From assembly GCF_900108305.1 (NCBI RefSeq), contig NZ_FNUX01000013.1, positions 1 through 64,000 on the forward strand: 64,000 bases of DNA, given 5' to 3'. This stretch comes from Nitrosomonas ureae. Lineage in GTDB: Bacteria > Pseudomonadota > Gammaproteobacteria > Burkholderiales > Nitrosomonadaceae. Every line of letters begins with the position of its first letter. Position 1 is the stretch's first letter. This document shows, in pieces, positions 53,020 to 64,000 of this stretch. A model generated the notes under the pieces. That model worked only from the letters and a program-made list of their open reading frames with translations, was not told where the DNA came from and searched no databases. Made by a program: the position numbers and the translations under genes.

Positions 53020-54929
53020 AACAACACGTAGAACTAAGAAATCATCCGGTTGAGCTGCGCAAATTCCGTATGCGTCTTACTATCAGCACAGGCTTTGTTC
53101 TTGCTCTGTTCCTGTTGCTTTATGCACGCTTCTATTTCTTGCAGGTTGCTCAGCAGGAACACTATCATACGCTGGCGGAAGCGAATCGTATCTCCATTGC
53201 GCCACTGGTTCCCTATCGTGGGTTGATTTCTGATCGAAATGGAAGGATACTGGCACAAAATTATTCAGCCTATACGTTGGAAATTGTGCCCAGTAAAATT
53301 CAGGATCTTGAAACGACACTGAATGAATTGGCGGCGATCATTGAAATCACACCGACTGATCGTCAGCGGTTCAAAAAATTGCTAAAAGAGAGCAAGCGAT
53401 TCAAAAGCCTACCTATCAGGCATCGTTTAACAGAGGTTGAGATTGCAACTTTTGCAGCAAATCGCTACCGTTTTCCTGGTATCGAAATCAAGGCCCAGGT
53501 ATACCGTCAATATCCCGAGAAGGAGATGGTTTCACATGTTGTTGGCTATATCAGTCGTATCAATGATAAAGATCTCGAGCAACTGGAAAGTAATGGCGAA
53601 CTTCATAATTATCGCGGCTCTCATCACATTGGCAAAATTGGTATTGAGCAGAGTTATGAAAAACAATTACATGGCATTACAGGATTTGAAGAAGTAGAAA
53701 CAGACGCAGCGGGCCGTTCCATTCGAGTTTTGTCACGAACACCGCCCACGCCCGGCAATAATTTAATTCTTACGTTAGATCTTGGCCTGCAGGAAGTTGC
53801 TGAAATGGCATTCGGTGATCGCCGTGGTGCACTGGTTGCTTTGGATCCCAATAATGGGGAAGTCCTTGCTTTCGTCAGCAAACCGGGTTACGACAATAAT
53901 CTTTTTATCGGCGGAATTGATCAGGAAAACTGGAATTTGCTTAACAATTCAATCGATCGCCCTCTCAATAACCGGGCACTGCGAGGTGTGTATCCTCCAG
54001 GATCAACCTTTAAGCCCTTTATGGCGCTTGCCGCACTTGAGCTGGGAAAACGCACCGCCGAATACAGCATGAGTGATCCCGGATATTTTTCCCTGCCTGG
54101 CGTTAGTCGACGCTACCGGGACTGGAAACCAGGTGGACATGGCAGAGTCGATTTGCACAAATCGTTAGTTGTTTCTTGCGATACCTATTACTACAGTCTT
54201 GCCAACGATCTCGGAATAGACAATATCCACAATTTTATCAGTCAATTTGGATTAGGAAGGAAAACTGGTATTGACATTGAAGGAGAGGTATCCGGGTTAT
54301 TGCCATCTTCCGCCTGGAAAATGAGACAACATAAACAAAAATGGTATGCCGGAGATACTATTTCAGTTTCCATTGGACAGGGATACAATTTGACGACACC
54401 CCTTCAGCTCGCTTTTGCCACGATGATCATCGCAAATGATGGTAAAGCCTATTTACCCCGTTTGGTTAAACAAATTCAGAACAGTCAAACCGGGGAAGTT
54501 GAAGATGTTTCCGCAAAACTGCTTTATAGTTTAAATCTTAAGCCTAAAAATCTTGAGGTTGTTAAAAGTGCGCTTGTAGATGTTACCCGCCCTGGAGGAA
54601 CGGCTGCAAAAGCAGGCGCTAATGCGGACTATACTTTTGCTGGCAAAACCGGCACATCACAAGTTGTCGGTATTAAACAGGGAGAACGCTACAATGAAAA
54701 ACTGATCAATGAGCGTCATCGCGACCATGCAATGTTTATCGCCTACGCACCAGCAGAAAACCCCATGATTGCTTTGGCAATTTTAGTCGAAAATACGGGC
54801 ACCGGTGGCTCAACAGCAGCGCCTATTGCAAGACAAGTATTTGATTATTTTTTATTGGGTAAATTACCTGAAACAGATCTTGCGCATCTGATTGATCCGA
54901 TCAGAAATCACGTGCACGATCATCTCTGA
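53016..54929 (+). CDS. mrdA: Penicillin-binding protein 2 (elongation transpeptidase)
   Basis: Monofunctional class B PBP of 637 residues with an N-terminal membrane anchor (ISTGFVLALFLLLYARFYFL). Catalytic motifs are SxxK as GVYPPGSTFKPF, SxN-type VSCDTYY, and KTG as FAGKTGTSQ. It crosslinks peptidoglycan in lateral wall growth with RodA as glycosyltransferase. Start codon overlaps the mreD stop. Confidence 0.96.
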   Translation: MKQHVELRNHPVELRKFRMRLTISTGFVLALFLLLYARFYFLQVAQQEHYHTLAEANRISIAPLVPYRGLISDRNGRILAQNYSAYTLEIVPSKIQDLETTLNELAAIIEITPTDRQRFKKLLKESKRFKSLPIRHRLTEVEIATFAANRYRFPGIEIKAQVYRQYPEKEMVSHVVGYISRINDKDLEQLESNGELHNYRGSHHIGKIGIEQSYEKQLHGITGFEEVETDAAGRSIRVLSRTPPTPGNNLILTLDLGLQEVAEMAFGDRRGALVALDPNNGEVLAFVSKPGYDNNLFIGGIDQENWNLLNNSIDRPLNNRALRGVYPPGSTFKPFMALAALELGKRTAEYSMSDPGYFSLPGVSRRYRDWKPGGHGRVDLHKSLVVSCDTYYYSLANDLGIDNIHNFISQFGLGRKTGIDIEGEVSGLLPSSAWKMRQHKQKWYAGDTISVSIGQGYNLTTPLQLAFATMIIANDGKAYLPRLVKQIQNSQTGEVEDVSAKLLYSLNLKPKNLEVVKSALVDVTRPGGTAAKAGANADYTFAGKTGTSQVVGIKQGERYNEKLINERHRDHAMFIAYAPAENPMIALAILVENTGTGGSTAAPIARQVFDYFLLGKLPETDLAHLIDPIRNHVHDHL

Positions 54930-54977
54930 GAAGAATCAATCAATATACAATTAATTATCAGCCAGCATACATGATGC

Positions 54978-56078
54978 ATGATTGAAATCAGAAAAATTTG
55001 GTACTACCTTACGCGCTATATAGATAACTTTCTGTTGGCGGGAATCCTCATACTGATGACGATAGGACTGATTGTGTTGTATAGCGCTACCGGCGGAAAT
55101 ATAACCAGAGTCAGCAATCAAGTGATCAATATATTGATAGCGCTGGTAATCATGTGGCTGATTGCAAATATTCCCCTGCAACAAATAATGCGCTTGGCAT
55201 TACCGATGTACATGTTGGGGTTGATTTTACTTATCGGCGTTGCATTGTTCGGTGAAATAAACAATGGCGCCAGGCGCTGGCTTAGCATCGGTATTACTCG
55301 AATCCAGCCATCCGAACTAATGAAAATCGCGCTACCGTTGATGATGGCGTGGTATTTTGATAAGCATGAAATTACTTTACGTTTGAGAGATTATTTAGGC
55401 GCAACGATATTATTATTGTTGCCTGTTCTATTGATCTTGCGACAACCGGATTTGGGAACCGCCTTGTTAATTGCTGCCAGCGGTTTTTATGTTCTGTTTC
55501 TAGCCGGATTGTCTTGGCGCATTATTGTCGGATTAGTGACGGCTGCGGCCGCAAGCTTGCCGATACTTTGGTCGGTGATGCACGATTATCAACGACAACG
55601 CATCATGACATTGCTTGATCCAACGCAAGACCCTTTGGGGGCCGGCTATCATACCATTCAATCTTCCATTGCAATCGGTTCCGGCGGAATCGTAGGCAAA
55701 GGATGGCAAAATGGTACGCAAACTCAGTTGGATTTTTTGCCAGAGCAAAGCACCGACTTTATTTTTGCTGTTTTTTCAGAAGAATTTGGGCTAATTGGAA
55801 ATACTGTATTATTATTACTGTATCTGCTGGTAATCGGGCGGTGTATAGCAATTACGGCAAATGCATCAACACAGTTTACGCGTTTGATCTCAGGATCGAT
55901 TACACTGACTTTTTGCACTTATATATTTGTTAATATGGGAATGGTAAGCGGTCTCCTTCCGATTGTAGGTGTGCCGCTTCCACTGATGAGTTATGGAGGC
56001 ACATCCATGGTCACGATGCTGCTAGGCTTTGGTATTTTAATGAGTATTCAGACACATCCTAAACTAGTAAAAACATGA
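54978..56078 (+). CDS. rodA: Rod shape-determining protein RodA (SEDS glycosyltransferase)
   Basis: SEDS-family peptidoglycan polymerase of 366 residues with about ten transmembrane segments. NNGARRWLSIGITRIQPSELMKIALPLMMAWY, LRQPDLGTALLI, LDFLPEQSTDFIFAVFSEEFG and PLPLMSYGGTSMV are the hallmarks. It follows mrdA and overlaps rlpA by four bases (ATGA). Confidence 0.96.
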   Translation: MIEIRKIWYYLTRYIDNFLLAGILILMTIGLIVLYSATGGNITRVSNQVINILIALVIMWLIANIPLQQIMRLALPMYMLGLILLIGVALFGEINNGARRWLSIGITRIQPSELMKIALPLMMAWYFDKHEITLRLRDYLGATILLLLPVLLILRQPDLGTALLIAASGFYVLFLAGLSWRIIVGLVTAAAASLPILWSVMHDYQRQRIMTLLDPTQDPLGAGYHTIQSSIAIGSGGIVGKGWQNGTQTQLDFLPEQSTDFIFAVFSEEFGLIGNTVLLLLYLLVIGRCIAITANASTQFTRLISGSITLTFCTYIFVNMGMVSGLLPIVGVPLPLMSYGGTSMVTMLLGFGILMSIQTHPKLVKT

Positions 56079-57043
56079 CAAATCCTGATCCTTCACTTTT
56101 TAAGATGTATAAATATTTTTCTGTACTGTTCCGATCAATTTTTGGATTGGTGCTGGTATTAATTCTTGGATTATTGGCCGCATGCAACAGTACGCCACAA
56201 TATAGCAGTAACAGTGCACAAGGACAGAAAGAAACAACCGCAACCAAATTATCTGGTATTAGCACAGGTGGAATCACCAGACGGGGAGGCGGATACTATT
56301 TGGACGATGGTCCGGAAGATAATCCTCCACCCAATCTGCATCTCGTTCCGGATGCCGTGCCTAAGGCTGAACCATTGCGTGCAGCCAATATGCAGCCTTA
56401 TGTCGCATTAGGAAAACATTTTAAACCCATGACCAACCTGGAGCCTTATAGGAAACGTGGAGTTGCTTCATGGTATGGACGTCGCTATCATGGCAACAAT
56501 ACAGCCGTGGGAGAGGTTTATGACATGTATGCAATGACGGCAGCTCACCCCACATTGCCGCTGCCTAGCTATGCCCGTGTCACCAATCTGGAGAGTGGCA
56601 AGTCGGTGATTGTGCGTTTGAATGATCGCGGTCCATTTCTTTCTGACCGTATTATCGATCTTTCTTATACTGCTGCATATAAATTGGGAATATTAGCTGG
56701 TGGTAGCGGCCAGGTTGAAGTTGAGAGCATCATACCGAATGGTGCACAAGATGTACTGACAGCTTCTCAATCATCTCTCTCGCTGCCTGTTGCCGATAGT
56801 AATACAGAAATGAGCATGGTCTATTTGCAGCTGGCTGCATTCGGCTCATCAGATAATGCGCAGAATTTTCTTTCTCAAATACATAAGAGACTTCCAGCAC
56901 TCAAAGATACCGTGAGTATTACCAAGAATAAGGGATTATACAAAATACATGTTGGCCCTTATCCGGGTACAACCGTTGCCAGGCTGGCAGCCAATACGAT
57001 TGGTCAACAGCTTGCAATAACACCTGTCTTGGTAAATGACTAA
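56075..57043 (+). CDS. rlpA: RlpA-type septal ring lytic transglycosylase/lipoprotein with SPOR domain
   Basis: Lipoprotein with lipobox LLAAC after a hydrophobic helix (FGLVLVLILGLLAAC). The central double-psi beta-barrel is clear (RGVASWYGRRYHGNNTAVGEVYDMYAMTAAHPTLP, VRLNDRGPFLSDRIIDLS). A C-terminal SPOR domain (MVYLQLAAFGSSDNAQNFLSQI) binds denuded glycan. Family members cleave naked glycan strands. Start at 56075 (coupled to rodA) or ATG 56105. Last gene of the operon. Confidence 0.93.
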   Translation: MTNPDPSLFKMYKYFSVLFRSIFGLVLVLILGLLAACNSTPQYSSNSAQGQKETTATKLSGISTGGITRRGGGYYLDDGPEDNPPPNLHLVPDAVPKAEPLRAANMQPYVALGKHFKPMTNLEPYRKRGVASWYGRRYHGNNTAVGEVYDMYAMTAAHPTLPLPSYARVTNLESGKSVIVRLNDRGPFLSDRIIDLSYTAAYKLGILAGGSGQVEVESIIPNGAQDVLTASQSSLSLPVADSNTEMSMVYLQLAAFGSSDNAQNFLSQIHKRLPALKDTVSITKNKGLYKIHVGPYPGTTVARLAANTIGQQLAITPVLVND

Positions 57044-57050
57044 AACGGAT

Positions 57051-57081
57051 AAAAAAATCCCTATTGCAAGCAATAGGGATT
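57051..57081. terminator. Hairpin after rlpA
   Basis: ATCCCTATTG and CAATAGGGAT form a perfect 10-bp stem with a 4-base loop, 14 bases after the rlpA stop. The A-run lies on its 5' side, so it looks like a minus-strand or bidirectional terminator, probably ending the elongasome transcript. Confidence 0.5.
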
Positions 57082-57401
57082 AAAGGGCCTCGTCATAAAA
57101 TCATCCATCGCAATCAACATTCGGATGCAAAACATCTTCCTCAGTACAGGTATCGATACATTTTTACATCCGGTTTCAATATTGCGATAACTGATTTTAA
57201 GTGTATACCTACTGAGTATTTTTGAAGATGAAAACAGAGAAGGAATTTACCCTTATATCCAAACTATGACTGTGACTTTTGCCACATTCCAATAGCGATA
57301 TGGTTAAATCCCGCTCACAAATTTAAAATACAGTGATGGTGTAATTGCCAAGCAAAATTTTAATTTGAAAGAGAGTACGATATTGTGTTCTCAGATTGAA
57401 T

Positions 57402-57432
57402 AAAAAAGCGCCACTCAATTACTGAGTGGCGC
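57402..57432 (-). terminator. Rho-independent terminator of the chemoreceptor operon
   Basis: GCGCCACTCA (57408-57417) and TGAGTGGCGC (57423-57432) make a 10-bp GC-rich stem with a 5-base loop. On the minus strand a T-run (A57402-57407) follows, about 70 bases after the chemoreceptor stop. Confidence 0.85.
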
Positions 57433-57502
57433 CATATCCAGATTCTTTTAGTACGGCTACTCAGCCGTAGCGGCTGAATTTATGTTAGTGCAATGAGTTG
57501 CA

Positions 57503-59221
57503 CTAAAACTCTTCCCAATCATCCCCACCACCAGACGCCACTTTGCGAGGCTGAGTTGATGCGGAATCATCGTTGGATTTAACCGCCACCTTCTTCGCAG
57601 AGCCTCGATTCGGCAACTTGGCGATTGATGCAGTACGATTACTTCTTTTAATTGGCATACCCTGCGCATGGCCAGCTCTGCCAAACACTTTGAAGACACT
57701 GACCGCCTGAGTCAGAGCCTGCGCCTGATCATTCATTGATTCCGCCGCTGCTGCAGCTTCTTCGACCAGTGCCGCATTTTGCTGAGTAACTTCATCCATC
57801 TGCGTTACAGCCTGATTGACTTGTTCAATCCCTGAACTCTGTTCATTTGAAGCTGCAGAAATCTCGCTCATGATATCGGTTACTCTCTTAACCGAAGTTA
57901 CAATCTCATCCATCGTGGCACCCGCTTCATCCACCAGGCGCGTGCCATCTTCCACTTTAGCTACTGAATCACTGATCAATTCCTTGATTTCTTTCGCCGC
58001 CGCCGCTGAGCGTTGTGCCAAGGTACGCACTTCCGTCGCGACTACCGCAAAACCACGTCCCTGTTCACCCGCGCGGGCCGCCTCTACTGCAGCATTCAAC
58101 GCCAGAATGTTAGTCTGAAATGCGATACCGTCAATGACGCTGATAATGTCGACAATTTTCTTGGAGCTTTCATTAATGGCGCTCATGGTTTGCACTACCT
58201 GACCAACGACAGCCCCGCCTTTTACCGCAACTTCAGATGCTCCTGCCGCCAGTTGATTGGCTTGGCGCGCATTATCGGCATTTTGCTTCACGGTGGAAGT
58301 CAATTCTTCCATTGAAGATGCAGTTTCCTCCAGGCTGGATGCCTGTTCTTCAGTACGTTGACTCAAGTCAGAATTACCTGAGGCAATCTCACCAGAAGCC
58401 GTTGCAATCTGATCAGTCCCTGTACGCACTTTACTCACCAGATCAATCAAGTTTTCATTCATGGTTTTAAGTGCTTGAAGCAAATGGCCAGTTTCATTCG
58501 TTGAATTGACCTCAATGCGGCTGGTCAAATCACCCGATGCCACTGCGTCAGCAACCGCAATGGCTTCATTTAACGGACCAAGAATGGCTCGAATCAAAAG
58601 CAGGCCAGTAATAATCGCCAGAACCACGCCCAATCCTATAGCTATACTGGTCATCGTAAACACAAAATTAAAATTGCTTTGCGCTTCTGCATATTCCTGA
58701 CCCGCAACTTTTGATTGCAATTCAATCAAATCAAACATAGTTTGATGCACAGCATCAAACTTTGGCACCGCATCATTTGTAGTATTATCAGCAGCAGCCT
58801 CAAAATTCCCTGCCAAGGCCAGATTTATTGTACGGTCACGGGATTCCTTATATATCGGCCATTGCTGTGAAAAGGTATTGGCTAACTTTTCCTCTTCAGG
58901 CGTCAAGATGGTACCCATGAATTTCTGCCAAGTGGCATTAATTTCAGCATCTCTTTCTGCTGTCATTGCAGCACGCTGCTTAGCAACCGCAACATCTTGG
59001 ATATTGGCTGCCATCACTGCATTGAGACGGACACGATGCATTCGATCAAGTACCAAACTCAAATCTCCCAGAACCACTGTACGATCTTCATAAACTGTCT
59101 TTAACCCATCGTTGGATTGGTCAATACCATACAAGCCCAAGGCGCCAACACCCACCAGCAATACCGACAACATGCCTATTACCAATGCCAATTTCGACTT
59201 TATCGTCATATCTTTCAACAT
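57503..59221 (-). CDS. Methyl-accepting chemotaxis protein
   Basis: A 572-residue class I chemoreceptor. The first transmembrane helix ([22 protein letters not shown]), a four-helix-bundle periplasmic sensor (about 35-190), and a second transmembrane helix ([19 protein letters not shown]) are followed by a HAMP domain. The signalling hairpin contains [40 protein letters not shown]-type sequence. Lys-rich segments after the receptor end in DDWEEF, resembling the C-terminal CheR/CheB docking pentapeptide. It is co-transcribed with the upstream cheW, 63 bases away. Confidence 0.94.
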   Translation of the reverse strand: [572 protein letters not shown]

Positions 59222-59284
59222 AAAAACCTCCGTTAAAAATCCACTATCCGTTCCAAATCTGTAGAAAAGCTTTTCAGAATCTCG

Positions 59285-59776
59285 TTAATTCATGCCTGGC
59301 TCAATCAACTCCATACCATCGCTGTTCATTAGTTTCTCGATATCTATCAATATCAGCATGCGTTCACCGACGGCACCAAGCCCCATAATATATTCAGTGT
59401 CAATTACTGAACCCAATCCCGGTGTAGGCCGCATCTGTTCGGCCTCCAAAGTAATCACATCTGATACACCGTCCACTACGATTCCTACGACGCGTCCGGA
59501 TACATTTAATATAATTACCACGGTAAATTGATCATACGTTACGTCGCTCAACTCGAATTTAATCCGCATATCGATAATCGGTACAACGATCCCGCGCAAA
59601 TTGACTACACCTTTGATGAAATCAGGCGCATTGGCAATTTTAGTAATAGCATCATAGCCACGAATCTCTTGCACCTTGAGGATTTCTATTCCATATTCTT
59701 CATTTCCCAAGCGGAAAGTCAGAAATTCATTAATAAAGTGGCTAACTGTTGAACCTGCTGGTCGCTCTTGCAGCAT
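59285..59776 (-). CDS. cheW: Chemotaxis adaptor protein CheW
   Basis: CheW couples receptors to Che[45 protein letters not shown] and [13 protein letters not shown] are diagnostic. ATG 59776 is preferred over a GTG at 59785 because GGGGTG precedes it at a suitable distance. It is the first gene of the cheW-chemoreceptor unit; other che genes are not in the window. Confidence 0.94.
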   Translation of the reverse strand: MLQERPAGSTVSHFINEFLTFRLGNEEYGIEILKVQEIRGYDAITKIANAPDFIKGVVNLRGIVVPIIDMRIKFELSDVTYDQFTVVIILNVSGRVVGIVVDGVSDVITLEAEQMRPTPGLGSVIDTEYIMGLGAVGERMLILIDIEKLMNSDGMELIEPGMN

Positions 59777-60097
59777 AAATCTCACCCCATTTTATATATG
59801 AAAAACACGAACTTTCTGCTAGTTCGCAGGTTATGCTTTACGGAAAAAGAAATTCTTTCTTAAATGAGTTTGCTGATTCTATTTGAATCAGCAATCAATC
59901 AAACGTGGAATAGGCAAACAAAATCACCTTATATTTGTATGAATAATTACTGTAGTATGAATAATTGCTGGAAGAAGATTATTGACTTACAGATCCAGTC
60001 AAATGAATTCCTGGAACGTTTCGATTTTATTTATTCGTTTAGCTCACTACGTAACGCCACGTTATATAACTATATATTTTATAGGAAAAAATAAGAA
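59777..60097. other. Intergenic region upstream of cheW and the VOC gene
   Basis: About 320 bases between divergent genes. A 76-codon frame at 59864-60094 has an implausible composition and no start signal; I do not call it. Confidence 0.5.
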
Positions 60098-60484
60098 ATG
60101 ACTGCAATAGATATGAATCATTTCACCGTATTAAGCAGCGATTTAGAAAAGAGCAAGGCTTTTTACATCAATATCCTGGGACTTAAAGAAGGCTATCGTC
60201 CACCCCTTGCATCTCCAGGTGCGTGGCTTTATGTTGGGGATCGGGCAATACTGCATATCATGGCGGGCAGATCTATGCCTATCAACCCCGCGGGAGTCAT
60301 AGACCACATGGCTTTTACCGCATCCAATCTGCAAGCCACGATTGATACCTTAAAACAATACAATATCGATTATGAATTGCAACGCCTCAAAGGATTGGAA
60401 ATCTGGCAATTATTCTGTCATGACCCAGACGGCGCAAAAGTTGAACTGGATTTCCCGGCACATGAATCAGAGCCTAGACAATAA
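60098..60484 (+). CDS. VOC-family protein (glyoxalase/dioxygenase fold)
   Basis: A 128-residue vicinal oxygen chelate protein. The metal-site halves are MNHFTVLSSDLEKSKAFYINILGL and VIDHMAFTASNL, with HDPDGAKVELDFP supplying the last ligand Glu. Members act as glyoxalases, isomerases or thiol transferases; the substrate here is unknown. AGGAA precedes ATG 60098. It converges with the M48 gene, 4 bases apart. Confidence 0.88.
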   Translation: MTAIDMNHFTVLSSDLEKSKAFYINILGLKEGYRPPLASPGAWLYVGDRAILHIMAGRSMPINPAGVIDHMAFTASNLQATIDTLKQYNIDYELQRLKGLEIWQLFCHDPDGAKVELDFPAHESEPRQ

Positions 60485-60488
60485 GTTC

Positions 60489-61274
60489 CTATTTTTTGCA
60501 ATTTGGTCTCTTACCGGCTGCATGTGCTTGCTGCATTATTTTATTAGCTTTCGGTAAGAGTGCCCGCAAATCATCAATACGGGTTTCATGAGACGGATGA
60601 GTCGACAGAAATTCAGCCGGCTGCTCGCCTTGACTAGCCTGTGCCATTTTCTGCCATAATGTAACGCTTTCTTCAGGATTAAATCCGGCCTTCGCTATTA
60701 ATTCAATACCCATTGCATCGGCTTCACTTTCATGCAAACGGCTAAAAGGCATTATCAAACCGTATTGCGCACCTACTCCAAGCAAACCTAATGCGGTTTG
60801 CCCCATAGGTGTAGTTGGAGCGGCAACCGCCGAGATGATGGACATCCCCATTTGCGCACCCAATTTCTGCGACATCCGTTCATTGCTGTGTTTCGCCAGC
60901 ACATGGCCAATCTCATGACCGATCACGGTAGCTAACTGATCTTGATTATCGACAAGATCAACCAGTCCGGTATGAACGCCGATTTTGTTTCCCGGCAAAG
61001 CAAAAGCATTCAACGTGCTGTCTTCAAACACCACCACTTCCCAATCGCCCCCAACTTCACGAGTAATAGCATTTGCAATACACCGTACAAACTGATTTTC
61101 TTGTGTATTCTGGCTAATTGATTTTTCACTCTTCATCGTCGTGAATGCCTGTAACCCCATTGCATCAAGCTCACCGTCAGACATAAAAGCCAGCTGGCTT
61201 CTTCCTGTCGGCGTGGTCGCACAAGCCGCAAGTGAAACGATAATAAATAAAATTAGCGATAATCTAAACATCAT
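60489..61274 (-). CDS. M48 metalloprotease lipoprotein (LoiP/YcaL-like)
   Basis: A 261-residue periplasmic or outer-membrane protease. The lipobox SLAAC follows the signal MFRLSLILFIIV. The zinc motif is HEIGH in VIGHEIGHVLAKHSNE, with the third ligand Glu in SRLHESEADAMGIELIAKAGF. This class degrades misfolded outer-membrane proteins. Normal length for the family. Confidence 0.92.
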   Translation of the reverse strand: MMFRLSLILFIIVSLAACATTPTGRSQLAFMSDGELDAMGLQAFTTMKSEKSISQNTQENQFVRCIANAITREVGGDWEVVVFEDSTLNAFALPGNKIGVHTGLVDLVDNQDQLATVIGHEIGHVLAKHSNERMSQKLGAQMGMSIISAVAAPTTPMGQTALGLLGVGAQYGLIMPFSRLHESEADAMGIELIAKAGFNPEESVTLWQKMAQASQGEQPAEFLSTHPSHETRIDDLRALLPKANKIMQQAHAAGKRPNCKK

Positions 61275-61453
61275 GATTAATATTCTCCATACATTGGATC
61301 AGTGAGATTTTTTATTCGATTCTATGATGATACAACGTTCAATCACAAGGTCATGCAAATTCTTTTAGTTAATAATAAACAAAAAGACTAATACAGCGGA
61401 TAATCAAGAATATGATATAACTCAATTCTCAACAATAGCATAGGAGATCAAAA

Positions 61454-61660
61454 ATGAGCGATCATGTTTATAAAATCATCGAAATAGTTGGCTCGTCAAC
61501 CAAAAGCAGTGATGATGCCATTCAACTGGCGATTGCGAAAGCTGGCAAAAGCGTGCGTAACCTGGATTGGTTTGAAGTAATGGAAACACGCGGGCATATC
61601 ATTGATGGCAAAGTCGCACACTATCAAGTAAAACTTAAAATCGGCTTTCGGCTGGATTAA
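61454..61660 (+). CDS. Dodecin family flavin-binding protein
   Basis: A 68-residue protein whose sequence (VYKIIEIVGSSTKSSDDAIQLAIAKAGKSVRNLDWFEVMETRGHI) matches dodecins. These form dodecamers that store flavin between Trp residues; Trp at LDWFEV is the stacking position. AGGAG precedes ATG 61454. Confidence 0.93.
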   Translation: MSDHVYKIIEIVGSSTKSSDDAIQLAIAKAGKSVRNLDWFEVMETRGHIIDGKVAHYQVKLKIGFRLD

Positions 61661-61869
61661 TCCTATTGATTAAGGCGATTGCATCTGTTTTAGAACGTAG
61701 TCGATCTTAGAATATTGAAGTGACGCATTTAGAGTGAATGCTCTGACCGGGATCATTGTGCTAAAAATAATCCCTCATAAGATCAACCGAATTCACTTCT
61801 GCCAACAAGTGCCAATAATAGACACATTCCATCTAAATACTTCACGCTATAATTAGCTATCTTAAGTAA

Positions 61870-64000
<2,131 letters not shown>

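Larger units (their letters stand above)
57044..57502. other. Intergenic region between rlpA and the chemoreceptor gene
   Basis: About 460 bases between convergent genes. It holds two hairpins, annotated separately, and otherwise AT-rich sequence without a gene. Confidence 0.6.

Noticed and set aside
59864-60094. 76-codon frame upstream of the VOC gene
   Set aside because: Odd composition, no start signal and no homology recognised.

Overview
The window reads as a stretch of bacterial chromosome at moderate GC from a betaproteobacterium. My best placement is the ammonia-oxidising Nitrosomonadaceae (Nitrosomonas-like). This rests on protein families and gene context (copper oxidases, NnrS, CstA/YbdD, the long betaproteobacterial TrpS type, mreBCD-mrdA-rodA-rlpA beside gatCAB), not on a database search. 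I see no rRNA, tRNA, CRISPR array or prophage.

Layout. 1-303: nested IS3-family debris ending 20 bases before the phoH start codon. 1795-8081: a leftward lipid block with a serine palmitoyltransferase-like enzyme, an acyl carrier protein, an SDR reductase and a fatty acyl-AMP ligase in one operon. Its gene set matches the Caulobacter-type ceramide pathway. A membrane alkaline-ceramidase (CREST) homologue lies just upstream. 8238-17242: radA, then surface-polysaccharide genes (rfbC, rfbA, a WbpM/CapD-type dehydratase, a WecA/WbpL-type glycosyl-1-phosphate transferase) with an oppositely oriented ABC exporter whose ATPase motifs are badly eroded, then a serine-glyoxylate aminotransferase. 17650-21055: accessory genes (lipoprotein, acyltransferase, a type II toxin-antitoxin pair with a readable promoter/operator, a coiled-coil membrane orphan). 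21151-29723: nnrS, PHP phosphatase, YciO/Sua5, M50 protease, trpS, scpA, scpB, cstA, ybdD. 29819-32114: dicarboxylate/amino-acid symporter and suhB.

32388-37312 is the most unusual region. A NarL/LuxR-type regulator is followed by two secreted multicopper-oxidase-like proteins. Each protein has lost the copper ligands that the other retains, so together they could rebuild one trinuclear site. The second also carries an extra cupredoxin domain and a beta-propeller. An almost identical 20-bp box occurs upstream of the regulator and upstream of the oxidase pair, in both cases exactly 17 bp before TACAAT. This looks like a self-contained, autoregulated copper-protein system.

37319-46107: a 130-bp MITE-like element and a giant cyclic beta-1,2-glucan synthase. 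46583-57043: a DCC thiol protein, gatB-gatA-gatC leftward, and the rod-shape/elongasome operon mreB-mreC-mreD-mrdA-rodA-rlpA rightward. 57402-64000: a chemoreceptor and cheW, a VOC protein, an M48 lipoprotein protease, dodecin, and leuS cut by the window end. LeuS carries a glycine-rich insertion inside its editing-domain region.
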